In this document: piece after piece, positions 1-9,343 of the stretch
How the letters are laid out: every line of letters starts with the position of its first letter
Numbering within the stretch: position 1 is the stretch's first letter
From: Alphaproteobacteria bacterium
Lineage (GTDB): Bacteria; Pseudomonadota; Alphaproteobacteria; UBA8366
Direction of reading: 5' to 3'
Assembly (NCBI GenBank): GCA_028281325.1
Contig: JANQKC010000013.1
Coordinates: forward strand, 1-39,934
Length of the DNA: 39,934 bases
The notes under the pieces: model-generated
The model's database searches: none
What the model was told of the DNA's origin: nothing
What the model saw: the letters and a program-made list of their open reading frames with translations, nothing else
Translations under genes and position numbers: made by a program

Positions 1-1539
1 CCAGGCATCGGCATAGGCGATGTAGCGGTCGAACAGGTTCTGGCCGTATTCGGTATAGGATTCGAGATAGGCCTTCTGGATCTCGTTGCCGATGAACTCC
101 GCGTATTTCGGCGCGAGTTCGGACTTGATGAACTCCATATACCTGGCCTGGACGTCTTCGGGGAACTGTTCCCGCTTGATCGCCATTTCCAGAATGTACA
201 TCAGGTGGACCGGGTCGGCCGCGACCTCGAGCGTGTCGTAGTTGAACGATTCCGACAGCACCTTGAAGGCGAACCGCGTGCTGGTGCCGGTCATGCCTTC
301 GTCGACGCCGGCGACGTCGCGGTATTCCTGCATGGTTTTCACCTGCGGGCCGGTATCCTTCAGGTTCTCGCCGTCATAGACGCGCATCTTGGCGTAGAGG
401 TTCGAGTTCTCGTGCTCCTTCAGACGCGTCAGGATGCTGAACCGGGACAGCATCTCCAGCGTTTCGGGCGCACAGGGCGCGCTGGCCAGTTCGCTCTCGC
501 GCAACAGCTTCTCGTAGATCTTGGTTTCGTCGCTCACCCGCAGGCAATACGGCACCTTGACCACGCAAAGCCGGTCGAGGAAGGCCTCGTTGTTCTTGTT
601 GTTCTTGAACTGCTGCCATTCGGACTCGTTCGAATGGGCCAGGATAATGCCTTGGAAGGGTAGGGCGCCGAGCGATTCGGTGCCGATATAGTTGCCTTCC
701 TGGGTCGCGGTCAGCAGCGGGTGCAGCACCTTGATCGGCGCCTTGAACATTTCCACGAATTCCAGCAGGCCTTGCGTCGTGCGGTTCAGGCTGCCGGAAT
801 AGCTATAGGCGTCCGGGTCGTGTTGGCTGTAATGCTCCAGCTTGCGGATATCGACCTTGCCCACCAGGGTCGAGATGTCTTGGTTGTTCTCGTCGCCGGG
901 TTCGGTCTTGGCGATGCCGATCTGACGCAGCTTGGACGGCATCAGACGCACGACGGAGAATTTGCTGAGGTCGCCCTCGAACTCGTCGAGCCGCTTGACC
1001 GCCCAGGGCGAGGCGAGGCCGGTGATGCGGCGGCGCGGGATGCCGTATTTCGATTCGAGAATGTCGCCGAACTTCTCGCGGCCGAACATGCCGAGCGGCG
1101 ATTCGAAGATCGGGCTGATCTCGTCGCCGGCCTTGAGGACGAAGATCGGCGTCAGTTCCATCAGGGTCTTTAGGCGCTCCGCTAGCGTCGACTTGCCGCC
1201 GCCGACCGGTCCCAACAGATAGAGAACTTGCTTGCGCTCTTCGAGGCCCTGGGCGGCGTAGCGGAAATAGCCCACGATCCGTTCGATCGTGTCTTCCATG
1301 CCGTAGAATTCGCTGAAGGCGGGATACCGCTTGATGGTGCGGTTCATGAAGATGCGGCCGAGCCGGGGATCGGTACTCGTGTCGACAACCTCAGCCTCGC
1401 CGATGGCGGCGACCATGCGTTCAGGCGCGCTGGCGTACATAATCGGGTTATCACGGCACCCCAAGAGATAGTCTTGGAGGTTCATATCCTCCTGCTTTTC
1501 CCGCGCGTAGACTTCGGAAAAAACGTCGAAGATATCCAT
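1..1539 (-). CDS. prkA: PrkA family serine protein kinase (partial, N-terminal 513 codons)
   Basis: This is a AAA-type serine/threonine protein kinase of the PrkA/YeaG family, cytoplasmic and usually tied to stress or nutrient responses. Reading the minus strand from ATG at 1539 gives an uninterrupted frame to the window edge, beginning MDIFDVFSEVYAREKQ. A Walker A motif GPVGGGKS lies at residues 110-117, followed by family-typical stretches such as LESKYGIPRRRITGLASPWA and ALPFQGIILAHSNESEW. The family is usually about 640-650 residues, so roughly 130 C-terminal residues (the kinase-like end) lie outside the window. AAGGTG a few bases upstream supports the start. In many proteobacteria prkA is followed by yeaH and spoVR-like genes, which would lie off the left edge here. 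Confidence 0.95.
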   Translation of the reverse strand, partial: MDIFDVFSEVYAREKQEDMNLQDYLLGCRDNPIMYASAPERMVAAIGEAEVVDTSTDPRLGRIFMNRTIKRYPAFSEFYGMEDTIERIVGYFRYAAQGLEERKQVLYLLGPVGGGKSTLAERLKTLMELTPIFVLKAGDEISPIFESPLGMFGREKFGDILESKYGIPRRRITGLASPWAVKRLDEFEGDLSKFSVVRLMPSKLRQIGIAKTEPGDENNQDISTLVGKVDIRKLEHYSQHDPDAYSYSGSLNRTTQGLLEFVEMFKAPIKVLHPLLTATQEGNYIGTESLGALPFQGIILAHSNESEWQQFKNNKNNEAFLDRLCVVKVPYCLRVSDETKIYEKLLRESELASAPCAPETLEMLSRFSILTRLKEHENSNLYAKMRVYDGENLKDTGPQVKTMQEYRDVAGVDEGMTGTSTRFAFKVLSESFNYDTLEVAADPVHLMYILEMAIKREQFPEDVQARYMEFIKSELAPKYAEFIGNEIQKAYLESYTEYGQNLFDRYIAYADAW

Positions 1540-2129
1540 GGCACTCACCTTCCGATATGCTGTTGACTGTCGATCTAGTTCCGTTTCACCTTTTTTCTCT
1601 TGGGTCCCCTGTGGGCCAATTCGGCTCATCTATATTTGGTGCAGAATGCTCTCCGCCTCGCAAAGGACGGGCTGCGACATTCTTGGTTGCATTGCGCTAT
1701 AAGTTTGCCCTTTATAATTTAAGAAAAGATTAGCGCAACGACTTTGTTTGCATTATCCAAACTTTCATTTCGGAATACTAGTAGTTAAAGATAGTATTCG
1801 TGACGTACGCTTCAAAACACTTTTTTATGAACCTGCCGTTATTGTGGCTGAATGATCGTCGAAAAGGGTTCTAAGACTCTTTCGAACAAGGATATTTTGC
1901 CCTCTTAAAATTCTGTTGGGCCGTGCGGGAATTGCGGAGGGGTGGTTGCCGCATCGCGTCACGTTGCCGCAGTTCGCGAATCGTCACGCGCAAGAAAGAC
2001 AACGTAGCGGCGCGGGTGTCAGTTCATACACAGACATCGCTTTCAAAACATGAATGCGTTTCGTAACGTGATTGAAGGACGCACACGGTTTGCGATGGCG
2101 TTGGATGAAGCAGGGAAAGCGTTGGCGGC
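1540..2129. other. Intergenic region between divergent prkA and hyuA
   Basis: About 590 bases without a convincing gene. The stretch 1690-1920 is clearly more AT-rich than the flanks and probably holds the prkA promoter. On the minus strand TTGCGC (about 1740-1735), a 16-base spacer and TATAAA (about 1718-1713) give a possible sigma-70-like promoter about 175 bases upstream of the prkA start; this is only a pattern match. The short frame at 2050-2352 overlaps hyuA in another phase and is rejected. Confidence 0.5.
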
Positions 2130-4193
2130 ATGGCTTGGTTTATCGGCGTTGACGTCGGCGGAACCTTTACCGATCTCTACGCCTTCGATCAGGTGTCAGG
2201 CGCGGAATACGCCTACAAGACACCGTCCACGCCTGACGATCCGTCCCGCGCCATCCTGTCCGGCCTGGATGCGCTGTGCGACGAGGAGGGAATCGCTCCG
2301 GGCGACATCGGGCGGCTCGGGCATGGCACGACCGTCGCCACGAATGCGTTGATTCAACGCAGGGGCGCAACGGTCGCCTTGGTGACGACGGACGGTTTTC
2401 GCGATCTGCTGGAAATCGGGCGGCAGACCCGCCCGAAGATGTATGACCTGAAAGCCGACTATCCGCCGCCGCTCGTCCCGCGCGAACGCCGGTTCGAGGT
2501 GGTCGAGCGCGTGGGGCCACGGGGCGAGGTGTTGACGGCGCTCTCGGATGCGGCGGTACAATCGGTCGTTCGGGCCGTCGCGGCAGCAAATGTGGAGGGC
2601 TGCGCCGTCTGTTTCCTGTTCGCTTTTCTCAATCCCGCGCATGAACGACGCGTCGGCGATGCCCTTCGGGCGGCGTTGCCCGATATCCACATCTCCCTGT
2701 CGTCTGACGTACAGCCGGAATTCCGGGAATACGAGCGTTTCTCCACGACGGTGCAGAACGCGTATCTGCAACCGGTGGTGACCCGATACATGACAAACCT
2801 GCGCAACGGTTTGACCACCCGCGCGCCGCAAGCCGCCATCGGGATCAACCAGTCGAGCGGCGGATTGATGTCGGTCGAGCGGGCCGGCGACTACCCGATC
2901 CGCACCGCGCTGTCCGGGCCGGCGGCCGGCGCGGTCGGGGCGGTTCACATCGGCCGGCTGGCGGGACGGCCGAATGTCATCACTTTGGACATGGGCGGGA
3001 CGAGCGCGGATGTCTGCCTGATCCGCGATTATCAAACCGACATCAGCAACGAGCAGGAGGTCGCGGGCTTTCCGGTGCGGCTGCCGATGGTGGACATCAA
3101 TACGGTCGGCGCGGGCGGCGGGTCGATCGCCTGGTTCGACCGCGACGGGCTGCTCAAGGTCGGGCCGGAAAGCGCGGGCGCGGTGCCGGGGCCGGCGTGT
3201 TATGGCGCAGGCGGCGACCGGCCGACCGTGTCGGACGCCAACCTGCTGCTTGGTCGCTTGTCGCCCAAGGGATTGCTCGGTGGGACCATGGCGTTGGACC
3301 GGGCGGCGGCCGCCGCCGCGGTCCAGCCAGTGGCGGACCGGTTGCGCTTCACGGTCGAGAAGGCGGCGCACGGCATCCTCGGCATCGTTGTCGCCAACAT
3401 GGTGCGGGCCATCCGCGCGATTTCGGTCGAGCGGGGACACGACCCGCGCGATTTCAGTCTCATGCCGATGGGCGGCGCGGGCGCGCTGCATGCGCCGGAT
3501 GTGGCGCGGTCGCTCGACATGCGGGAAATCGTGGTGCCGCCGTCGCCGGGCATTCTCTGCGCCCAGGGTTTGGTGGTCTCGGATCTGAAAGAGGACTTCG
3601 TCGTCAGTGGACGATATCCCGTGCAAGACGATGTTCTGGATGATGTCGCGCGCTCGATCGGCGACTTGGTGGCGGATGCGCGGCGATGGGCGGAGACGAG
3701 CGCGCGCGACGCGGTCCGCCAGTCGCTCGAATTGAGTTTCGACATGCGCTATGTCGGCCAGAACTTCGAATTGCGGGTATCCGCGGGGGCGGCCGACGGC
3801 CTGGAGGCTGGACCGGCGGCGCCCGACGCCGATGCGTTGCGCCGCCTGTTCTTCGAGGTCCATGACCGCAACTACGGTTTCTACAATCCTGATGACCCGG
3901 TTGAGATCGTCAACATTCGTTTGACGGCGCGGGGCGTCCTGCCGAAGCCCCAACCCGCGGCAGCGGAGAGCCGCTCTGTGGACGGGCCCGGGGCGGTGGC
4001 GGCGAGGCCGGTCTGGTTCGCCGCGGACGCAGCGGTCGACAGCCAGGTTTTCGACCGGACGGCGCTGCAACCGGGACAGACGATCCCCGGTCCGGCGGTG
4101 ATCGACCAGTTGGACGCCACGGTATTGGTCTTTCCCGGCGATACGGCCCGGGTCGACGAACAGCGCAATCTCATCATGGAGCTGGCGTTATGA
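2130..4193 (+). CDS. hyuA: Hydantoinase/oxoprolinase subunit A (N-methylhydantoinase A family)
   Basis: ATP-dependent ring-opening amidohydrolase subunit of the HyuA/5-oxoprolinase family, 687 residues, the usual length. The N-terminus carries the actin-like ATPase phosphate loop GVDVGGTFTD (residues 6-15). A second glycine-rich phosphate motif, ITLDMGGTSADV, lies near residue 290, with GHGTTVATNAL near residue 70. It overlaps the next gene hyuB by 4 bases (ATGA), so the two subunits should be translationally coupled and form one enzyme. The substrate (a hydantoin, 5-oxoproline or related cyclic amide) cannot be told from sequence. The ATG at 2130 is chosen because the conserved GVDVGGT motif begins right after it; the Shine-Dalgarno is weak (GGGAAAG about 15 bases upstream). 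Confidence 0.93.
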   Translation: MAWFIGVDVGGTFTDLYAFDQVSGAEYAYKTPSTPDDPSRAILSGLDALCDEEGIAPGDIGRLGHGTTVATNALIQRRGATVALVTTDGFRDLLEIGRQTRPKMYDLKADYPPPLVPRERRFEVVERVGPRGEVLTALSDAAVQSVVRAVAAANVEGCAVCFLFAFLNPAHERRVGDALRAALPDIHISLSSDVQPEFREYERFSTTVQNAYLQPVVTRYMTNLRNGLTTRAPQAAIGINQSSGGLMSVERAGDYPIRTALSGPAAGAVGAVHIGRLAGRPNVITLDMGGTSADVCLIRDYQTDISNEQEVAGFPVRLPMVDINTVGAGGGSIAWFDRDGLLKVGPESAGAVPGPACYGAGGDRPTVSDANLLLGRLSPKGLLGGTMALDRAAAAAAVQPVADRLRFTVEKAAHGILGIVVANMVRAIRAISVERGHDPRDFSLMPMGGAGALHAPDVARSLDMREIVVPPSPGILCAQGLVVSDLKEDFVVSGRYPVQDDVLDDVARSIGDLVADARRWAETSARDAVRQSLELSFDMRYVGQNFELRVSAGAADGLEAGPAAPDADALRRLFFEVHDRNYGFYNPDDPVEIVNIRLTARGVLPKPQPAAAESRSVDGPGAVAARPVWFAADAAVDSQVFDRTALQPGQTIPGPAVIDQLDATVLVFPGDTARVDEQRNLIMELAL

Positions 4194-5890
4194 ACGGCCG
4201 ATCCGACCCGCTGGACCCGGTAACGCTGGAAATCCTGTTCAATGCGCTGCGGTCGGTCACGGACGAGACCTTCGTCGCCCTGATGCGCAGCGCCTATTCG
4301 ACGAACATCAAGGAGCGCCGGGATCATTCGACCGCGATCTGCGATCCGGAGGGGCGGCTGGTCGTCCAAGCGGACAGTTCGCTGCCGATTCACCTGGCGT
4401 CGATGGTCGGCATGATGGATGCGCTCCGGGTCAAGTTTCCGCTCGACAGCATCGCGGAAGGCGACCTGTTCGTGGCCAACGATCCGCATGTCGCCGGCGG
4501 AACCCATCTGCCGGACATCAACATGGCGATGCCGGTCTTCGTCAACGGCCGCTTGGTGGCTTTCGTCTGCAATATCGCGCATCACGCCGATGTCGGCGGC
4601 ATGGCGCCGGGGTCGATGGCGGGCGGCATGTCCGAGATCTACCAGGAAGGTCTCCGCATACCCGTGGTGCGCCTGATCCGGGCCGGCGAATTGCAGCAGG
4701 ATATCTTCGATCTGTTGCTGTTGAACGTGCGGTTGCCGGAGGAGCGGCAGGGCGACTACTACGCTCAAATCTCATCCTGCCGTCTCGGCGCGCGCCGGCT
4801 TGACGAAATCGCCGAACGCTATTCCGCGGACGTCTTGAGCAGCGCCTTCGCCGAAATCATCCGGCGGACGGAACGTCGCATGCGGGACGCCATCGCCGAT
4901 GTGCCCGACGGCGTCTATACGTTCGAGGATGTGATGGACGACGATGGCCTCGGCGCGGTCGATATACCAATCAAGCTGCGGGTCGATGTGTCCGGCGATC
5001 GGGTGCGTTTCGATTTCACCGGGACCGCGCCGCAAGTGCGCGGCAACGTGAACGTCACCTTGAATGCGACGCAGGCCTCGGTCTGTTACTCGCTGAAGGC
5101 GTTGCTCGACCCCGACGTGCCGAACAATCAGGGCGTGCTGAATGTGTGCGAGATCACGACGGAGCCCGGCACGCTATTGGATTGCGAAGCGCCGTCGCCG
5201 GTGGCCGCGCGCGCCAACACCTGCCAACGGATCGTCGATGTCGTGATCGGCGCGCTCAAGGACGCGCTGCCGAATGCGGCGGTCGGGGCGGCCAACGGTG
5301 CGAACACGACCGCGGTCTTCTCGGGCCGGGATCCGGAATCGGGGCGCGACTATCTCTACCTGGAAACGCTGGGCGGCGGGTTCGGCGGGCGGGACGATCG
5401 CGACGGCAAGGACGGCGTGCAGGTGCACATCACCAACACGTCGAACCTGCCGGTGGAAGCCATTGAGATGGAGTATCCGCTGCGGGTCGTTAGCTACAGC
5501 CTTGTGCCGGACTCGGGCGGGGCCGGTGAGTATCGGGGCGGCCTGGGACTGCGGCGCGTGGTGACGCCGGTCGGCCACGAATGCGTGTTCAACGGCGCGG
5601 GGGAGCGCTTTCGGAATCCGCCCTGGGGCGTGTTCGGCGGCGGCGACGGGGCGATGGGCCGATTCGCGCATATTCACGCGGATGGCGCGGAGCGCGGCCT
5701 GGAGATCAAGCCGAGCGGTATCGTCGTGCGGCCCGGCGAGCAGGTCGTGGTCGAGACCCCGGGCGCGGGCGGCTACGGTCAACCGGACAATCGCGCTAAG
5801 GCGGCGTTGCGGGCCGATCGCCGAAGCGGCAAGTTCAGCGACGCTTACATGGCCGAGCATTATGGGGAGGCGACGTCGGAGAAGGATTAG
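4190..5890 (+). CDS. hyuB: Hydantoinase/oxoprolinase subunit B
   Basis: Second subunit of the HyuAB-type ATP-dependent hydantoinase/acetone-carboxylase-like superfamily, 566 residues, full length. Family marks are the N-terminal DPVTLEILFNALRSVTDE, the segment ERRDHSTAICDPEGRLVVQ near residue 42, the metal-site-like FVANDPHVAGGTHLPDI near residue 95, and the C-terminal glycine-rich ETPGAGGYGQP. It starts inside the hyuA stop (ATGA) and depends on the same transcript. No regulator or transporter lies next to it, so the substrate is open. No damage is seen in the frame. Confidence 0.93.
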   Translation: MNGRSDPLDPVTLEILFNALRSVTDETFVALMRSAYSTNIKERRDHSTAICDPEGRLVVQADSSLPIHLASMVGMMDALRVKFPLDSIAEGDLFVANDPHVAGGTHLPDINMAMPVFVNGRLVAFVCNIAHHADVGGMAPGSMAGGMSEIYQEGLRIPVVRLIRAGELQQDIFDLLLLNVRLPEERQGDYYAQISSCRLGARRLDEIAERYSADVLSSAFAEIIRRTERRMRDAIADVPDGVYTFEDVMDDDGLGAVDIPIKLRVDVSGDRVRFDFTGTAPQVRGNVNVTLNATQASVCYSLKALLDPDVPNNQGVLNVCEITTEPGTLLDCEAPSPVAARANTCQRIVDVVIGALKDALPNAAVGAANGANTTAVFSGRDPESGRDYLYLETLGGGFGGRDDRDGKDGVQVHITNTSNLPVEAIEMEYPLRVVSYSLVPDSGGAGEYRGGLGLRRVVTPVGHECVFNGAGERFRNPPWGVFGGGDGAMGRFAHIHADGAERGLEIKPSGIVVRPGEQVVVETPGAGGYGQPDNRAKAALRADRRSGKFSDAYMAEHYGEATSEKD

Positions 5891-6321
5891 GCTGGGCGGT
5901 CAAAGCCGAGTCGACAATCGGCGGCCTAACGCCGGATGCGGGCCGCCGGCTATGGCGTATGGGGGACGATCAGGGTGATAAACGAATGATTTGCGTTGAA
6001 TGGCATCGTTGATTGCGGCGGCGGTTTTCGGTCGGGATATCGGTGGCGAATGTGCTTCGGCTAAGGCTTCGTTAACCATTCGAGCCTAGTATCGGGACTT
6101 GGCGGACGGCCGGTTGGAACGGCGTTTCGACATTGCGTGGGCAGGCGTTTAATGCGTTTTGCCGGTTCCAGTTCGGTCGTCCGCCGATTTCCGCGACAAT
6201 TTGCCCTAACGTGCCACCGTGATTCCCGAATTGCAGAGGGGGGTCGCGATCGCCATTTTTGCATATAGGGCAGACTTCTGCCTAAATTCGAAACGAAGAC
6301 TCAACAAGAAGGCGACATCCC
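5891..6321. other. Intergenic region between hyuB and the fnr-type gene
   Basis: About 430 bases without a supported gene. A hairpin with 8-bp arms CGGCGGCC (5919-5926) and GGCCGCCG (5941-5948) follows hyuB but has no T-tract, so it is only a weak terminator candidate. A degenerate FNR-like half site, TTGAA-TGGC-ATCGT, lies at 5996-6009, too far from consensus to call. The short frames here overlap each other on both strands and look random. Confidence 0.4.
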
Positions 6322-7092
6322 ATGCATCGGGGTACGATTCTCGATCTGCCGAAGCGGCACACCGGCGATGTGCAATCGCCATGCGCGGCGTGCACGGTTC
6401 GAGATTTGAGCATTTGTAGCGTCCTTGACCCAGCACATGTCAAATGTCTGACGGATATCGTCAGCGACGTCTCGATCTCGCCCGGACAGTCGGTCTTTTA
6501 CGAAGGCGATCCGGCGGAACATCTTTTCGTCCTGCGGGATGGCTGCGCGCGGGTCTGTAAGGTCTTGGCCGACGGGCGGCGGATGATCACCGGGTTTTTC
6601 TTCCCGTCGGATATCATCGGATTAGCGGAAGACGTGACCTACGCCTATTCCTGTGAAGCGGTGACCCGCCTCAGCCTTTGTCAGTTCCCGCGCAAGGAGC
6701 TTCAGGACCTGTTCGTAGAGCATCCGGTGCTGGAGCAGCGCATCCTCCGCGTTGCGACGAACGAGTTGGCGGCGGCGCAGGATCAGATGGTGCTGCTGGG
6801 TCGCAAGACGGCGAGCGAGAAATTGGCCTCTTTTCTCTTGTTGCTGTCTTCCCGCGCGGGACGGCGCCGCGCCCGCCAAGACGAACTGTTTCTGCCGATG
6901 AGCCGAAACGACATCGGCGATCATCTGGGATTGACGACCGAATCCGTCAGTCGATGCTTCACGCGGTTGCGCAAGCAGGGGATAATCAGTTTGGACGCGG
7001 CGCACACAATCCGCATCCTTGACCGCGATCGCCTTCTGGTCCTAAGCGGCTCGGGCGATTACGAGATCGAGCCAAGCGTCGCCGCTCTCTGA
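6322..7092 (+). CDS. fnr: Fnr/FnrL-type CRP-family transcription regulator with [4Fe-4S] ligands
   Basis: Oxygen-responsive DNA-binding regulator of the CRP/FNR superfamily, 256 residues, cytoplasmic. Four cysteines fit an oxygen-labile [4Fe-4S] cluster: C21, C24 and C32 (Cx2Cx7C spacing, as in FnrL/FnrN) and C120, which aligns with C122 of E. coli FNR in the context LSLCQFPRKEL. A cyclic-nucleotide-type beta-barrel follows (residues 40-125), then a dimer helix and a winged helix-turn-helix. The recognition helix TTESVSRCFTRLRKQG has E207, S210 and R211, the E-x-x-S-R pattern that reads TTGAT half sites. AGAAGG upstream supports the ATG. A matching box lies just downstream, in front of the stress-protein gene, suggesting a direct local target. 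FixK-type proteins lack these cysteines, so an Fnr assignment is preferred. Confidence 0.92.
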   Translation: MHRGTILDLPKRHTGDVQSPCAACTVRDLSICSVLDPAHVKCLTDIVSDVSISPGQSVFYEGDPAEHLFVLRDGCARVCKVLADGRRMITGFFFPSDIIGLAEDVTYAYSCEAVTRLSLCQFPRKELQDLFVEHPVLEQRILRVATNELAAAQDQMVLLGRKTASEKLASFLLLLSSRAGRRRARQDELFLPMSRNDIGDHLGLTTESVSRCFTRLRKQGIISLDAAHTIRILDRDRLLVLSGSGDYEIEPSVAAL

Positions 7093-7135
7093 CGCGGCGG
7101 CGGCTTCCGGCAGAAAAGCAATGTTTTACCGGGGC

Positions 7136-7149
7136 TTGAGGCAGATCAA
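7136..7149 (+). promoter_or_regulatory. FNR-type box upstream of the universal stress protein gene
   Basis: TTGAG-GCAG-ATCAA differs from the FNR/FixK consensus TTGAT-N4-ATCAA at one position. It lies 84 bases upstream of the stress-protein ATG and 44 bases after the stop of the fnr-type gene, a fitting place for an activator site near -40. Binding is inferred from sequence only. Confidence 0.65.
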
Positions 7150-7232
7150 TGTGGCGTGTAGGCCGCTCCTCGATAGTGGCGCACGAGTTTTCTGAAGGGC
7201 CGGTACTCGGTTCTGTCGAGAAAGGGTGAACT

Positions 7233-8099
7233 ATGTCATTTCGCACGATCCTCACCGTATTGAACGGCGGCAAAGGGGATGCCGCCAGTCTTGAAACCGC
7301 TTACGCCGTCGCGAGCCTGGCCGATGGCCATGTCGACGTGATGCATGTACGACCGGACGCACGCGGTTATGTCGACCTCGGCGGCGATGCCATGACGGGG
7401 GATGTGTATGTAAGCCTGATGGAATCGTTGGAAGCGGAGATCGCCACCAACGCACGGACGGCGCGGGCCACGTTCGACGCATGGATCGAGGGCAACGGCA
7501 TTAAAGTCGTCGACGGTCCCGGGTCGGCGGGACAGGTTACCGCGACATGGCGTGAACGGTCCGGCACGGAGGACAACGTGGTCGCCGGCGAGTCCCGATT
7601 GCGCGACGTCGTAATTCTCGCCGCCACCGGCGAGGAAGGCGATTCGGTGCGCAGCGGCGCCATCGAGAAGGCGATTTTCGATAGCGGCCGTCCGCTCCTC
7701 TTAACGCCGAACGCTAAGGCGTTGAAGGATATCGGGCGTGTCGCCGTGTTCTGGAATGGCGGTGCGCAGGCCGCCCGCGCGGTCGCCTCGGCGCTGCCTC
7801 TTCTGCAAGTCGCCGACGCGGTCGATATCATGTGGGTTGATGAAGACGTCGAGGAGGACTATGTCCTCACGGGTCTGGTGGATTATCTCGCATGGCATGG
7901 CGTTACGGCGAGCGTGAAACGCTTCCAGCCGGACGAACGGCTGATCGGCGAGCTATTGATGGACGAGGCGGTTCGCGGCGGTGCGGATATGGTCGTGATG
8001 GGCGGTTATTCACACAGCCGCTTGCGTGAATTCATTCTGGGCGGCGTCACGCAGCAGATGCTGGATGAGTCGCCGATAGCGGCCTTGATCGCCCATTAA
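7233..8099 (+). CDS. Universal stress protein, tandem UspA domains
   Basis: Cytoplasmic protein of 288 residues with two UspA-type alpha/beta domains (about 3-150 and 155-288). The first begins FRTILTVLNGGKGDAA. The second ends with ADMVVMGGYSHSRLREFILGGVTQ, a variant of the G-2x-G-9x-G nucleotide-binding loop of ATP-binding Usp proteins in which the second glycine is serine. An FNR-like box in front suggests induction under low oxygen, as known for Usp genes in other proteobacteria. GAAAGGGTG upstream of the ATG is a good ribosome site. The 119-aa gene follows after 23 bases and is probably co-transcribed. Confidence 0.9.
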   Translation: MSFRTILTVLNGGKGDAASLETAYAVASLADGHVDVMHVRPDARGYVDLGGDAMTGDVYVSLMESLEAEIATNARTARATFDAWIEGNGIKVVDGPGSAGQVTATWRERSGTEDNVVAGESRLRDVVILAATGEEGDSVRSGAIEKAIFDSGRPLLLTPNAKALKDIGRVAVFWNGGAQAARAVASALPLLQVADAVDIMWVDEDVEEDYVLTGLVDYLAWHGVTASVKRFQPDERLIGELLMDEAVRGGADMVVMGGYSHSRLREFILGGVTQQMLDESPIAALIAH

Positions 8100-8122
8100 C
8101 GAAATCAAAAAGGAGAGCGCAT

Positions 8123-8482
8123 ATGGCGTTGCGACACGTCCGACTGGAACTTGCCCGAACGCCGGATCATCCGGAAGGCAGCATTAAATGTGGTTACGAG
8201 TTGAACCTGCCCCTCACGGAGGAGGGCGGATTCGACATGGCCGCGTGGCCCGAGCGGCAGGACGAGTGCACGGTACGCCGTTTCTGGGAAGGCGAAGACG
8301 ACGAGATGGGGCAATTGATCCAGGTGGAGAACGGTTGGGCGCTTTCCTACGATCCGGATACCGATGAAGACGACGAGCCGCTGTTCAAGTTGGAGAACCA
8401 TACCTTCAAACAGGGCGAGTACATATCGATCACCGAACATGACGGCGTCCAGCGCACCTTCCGCGTGGTGTATGTTCGCTAA
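8123..8482 (+). CDS. Conserved hypothetical protein, 119 aa
   Basis: Small acidic protein without signal peptide or membrane segment. It begins MALRHVRLELARTPDHPEGS and has charged runs such as EGEDDEMGQ and DPDTDEDDEP before a C-terminal QGEYISITEHDG. Similar proteins next to Usp and respiratory genes in alphaproteobacteria are familiar to me, but I know of no assigned function. It has a strong ribosome site (AAAGGAG) and sits 23 bases after the universal stress protein gene, so it probably belongs to the same Fnr-controlled transcript. It ends 21 bases before the convergent dioxygenase gene. Confidence 0.8.
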   Translation: MALRHVRLELARTPDHPEGSIKCGYELNLPLTEEGGFDMAAWPERQDECTVRRFWEGEDDEMGQLIQVENGWALSYDPDTDEDDEPLFKLENHTFKQGEYISITEHDGVQRTFRVVYVR

Positions 8483-8503
8483 CGCCGGGCGGGGCGGGCG
8501 CGG

Positions 8504-9343
8504 CTAGAGGTCGTCGACGTAGTGTGGTTCGGGTCGGCGGTACAGATCCTCGTAGTGGACCAACGCGGGCTCGCCGAGGGCGCAGGGCCGCCCGCCGCGA
8601 AACGCCCATTCGCCGCGGTCGCAATCCGGCGCCGACACATATCCGTTCAGATAAAACCGCCGATCGCCGGCGCTGAGGTTGATCCCCGATCCGTGCACCG
8701 TGAACAGGTTCCAGATCGCGACGTCGCCCGGGTTCATGTCCAGCGTGACGGTCGCGTCCTTTGACAGCCCGAACTGGGCAAGATCCGTGGCCTTCATGTC
8801 CCGGTCCATCACGCGGCCCCGATCGTCGATCGATAGCTCGCCGAGCCTGTGACTGCCCGGACAGAAGGTCATGGCGCCGTTGGCGCTGGATTGCGGGTCG
8901 ATGGCGATCCCGCTTTGAACGAAAGCCGTGGCCGGGTTTCGGTAAGCCTGCCGGGGTCGGCGGAACCATATGTCCTGATGGTATCCGAAGCTGGATTGCG
9001 CGGCCCCGGGCGGTTTCCAGTGCATTTGGTTAATGATCTGTTTGACGTCGCGTCCGATCAGCGGCTCGATGATGGCGAGCATCCGGTGGTCGACGCGGTA
9101 GTGGTTCAGGACATCGTTGAAATAGGACGGCCATTGGACCAACCGTAGCGTCTTGCCGAGGTTGGCGTCCTGCGACAGGCGAAACAGTGTATTCTGATGG
9201 CGATAGCTGGCGCGGCGTCGCGTGCCCTCGGCCTGTACTGCCTCGAAAGCGGTTTCGAGGGCCGAAATGTCGTCTTTGTCGAAAACGTTGCGGATCACGG
9301 CGACGCCGTCGCGGCGATAACGCTCCAGATACTCCTGATTCAT
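8504..9343 (-). CDS. Phytanoyl-CoA dioxygenase (PhyH) family protein
   Basis: Predicted non-haem Fe(II)/2-oxoglutarate-dependent dioxygenase, 279 residues. The iron ligands look intact: the H-x-D pair H122/D124 in GYHQDIWFRRP and the distal H217 in NLFTVHGSG, followed by R228/R229, one of which would bind 2-oxoglutarate. The segment FCPGSHRLGEL is typical of PhyH proteins. Such enzymes hydroxylate acyl-CoA thioesters, quaternary ammonium compounds or small natural products; the substrate here is not evident. It is divergent from an adenylation/GNAT/ACP operon across about 310 bases, so it could hydroxylate the activated acyl group, but that link is only positional. Confidence 0.88.
   Translation of the reverse strand: MNQEYLERYRRDGVAVIRNVFDKDDISALETAFEAVQAEGTRRRASYRHQNTLFRLSQDANLGKTLRLVQWPSYFNDVLNHYRVDHRMLAIIEPLIGRDVKQIINQMHWKPPGAAQSSFGYHQDIWFRRPRQAYRNPATAFVQSGIAIDPQSSANGAMTFCPGSHRLGELSIDDRGRVMDRDMKATDLAQFGLSKDATVTLDMNPGDVAIWNLFTVHGSGINLSAGDRRFYLNGYVSAPDCDRGEWAFRGGRPCALGEPALVHYEDLYRRPEPHYVDDL

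Noticed and set aside
2196..4070. Long antisense open frame (624 codons) opposite hyuA
   Set aside because: It mirrors a clear hyuA reading frame; its product is rich in Arg, Asp and His as is usual for reverse frames of high-GC genes and has no family features.
5996..6009. FNR-like site upstream of the fnr-type gene
   Set aside because: The second half site (ATCGT) is too degenerate and it lies over 300 bases from the start codon.
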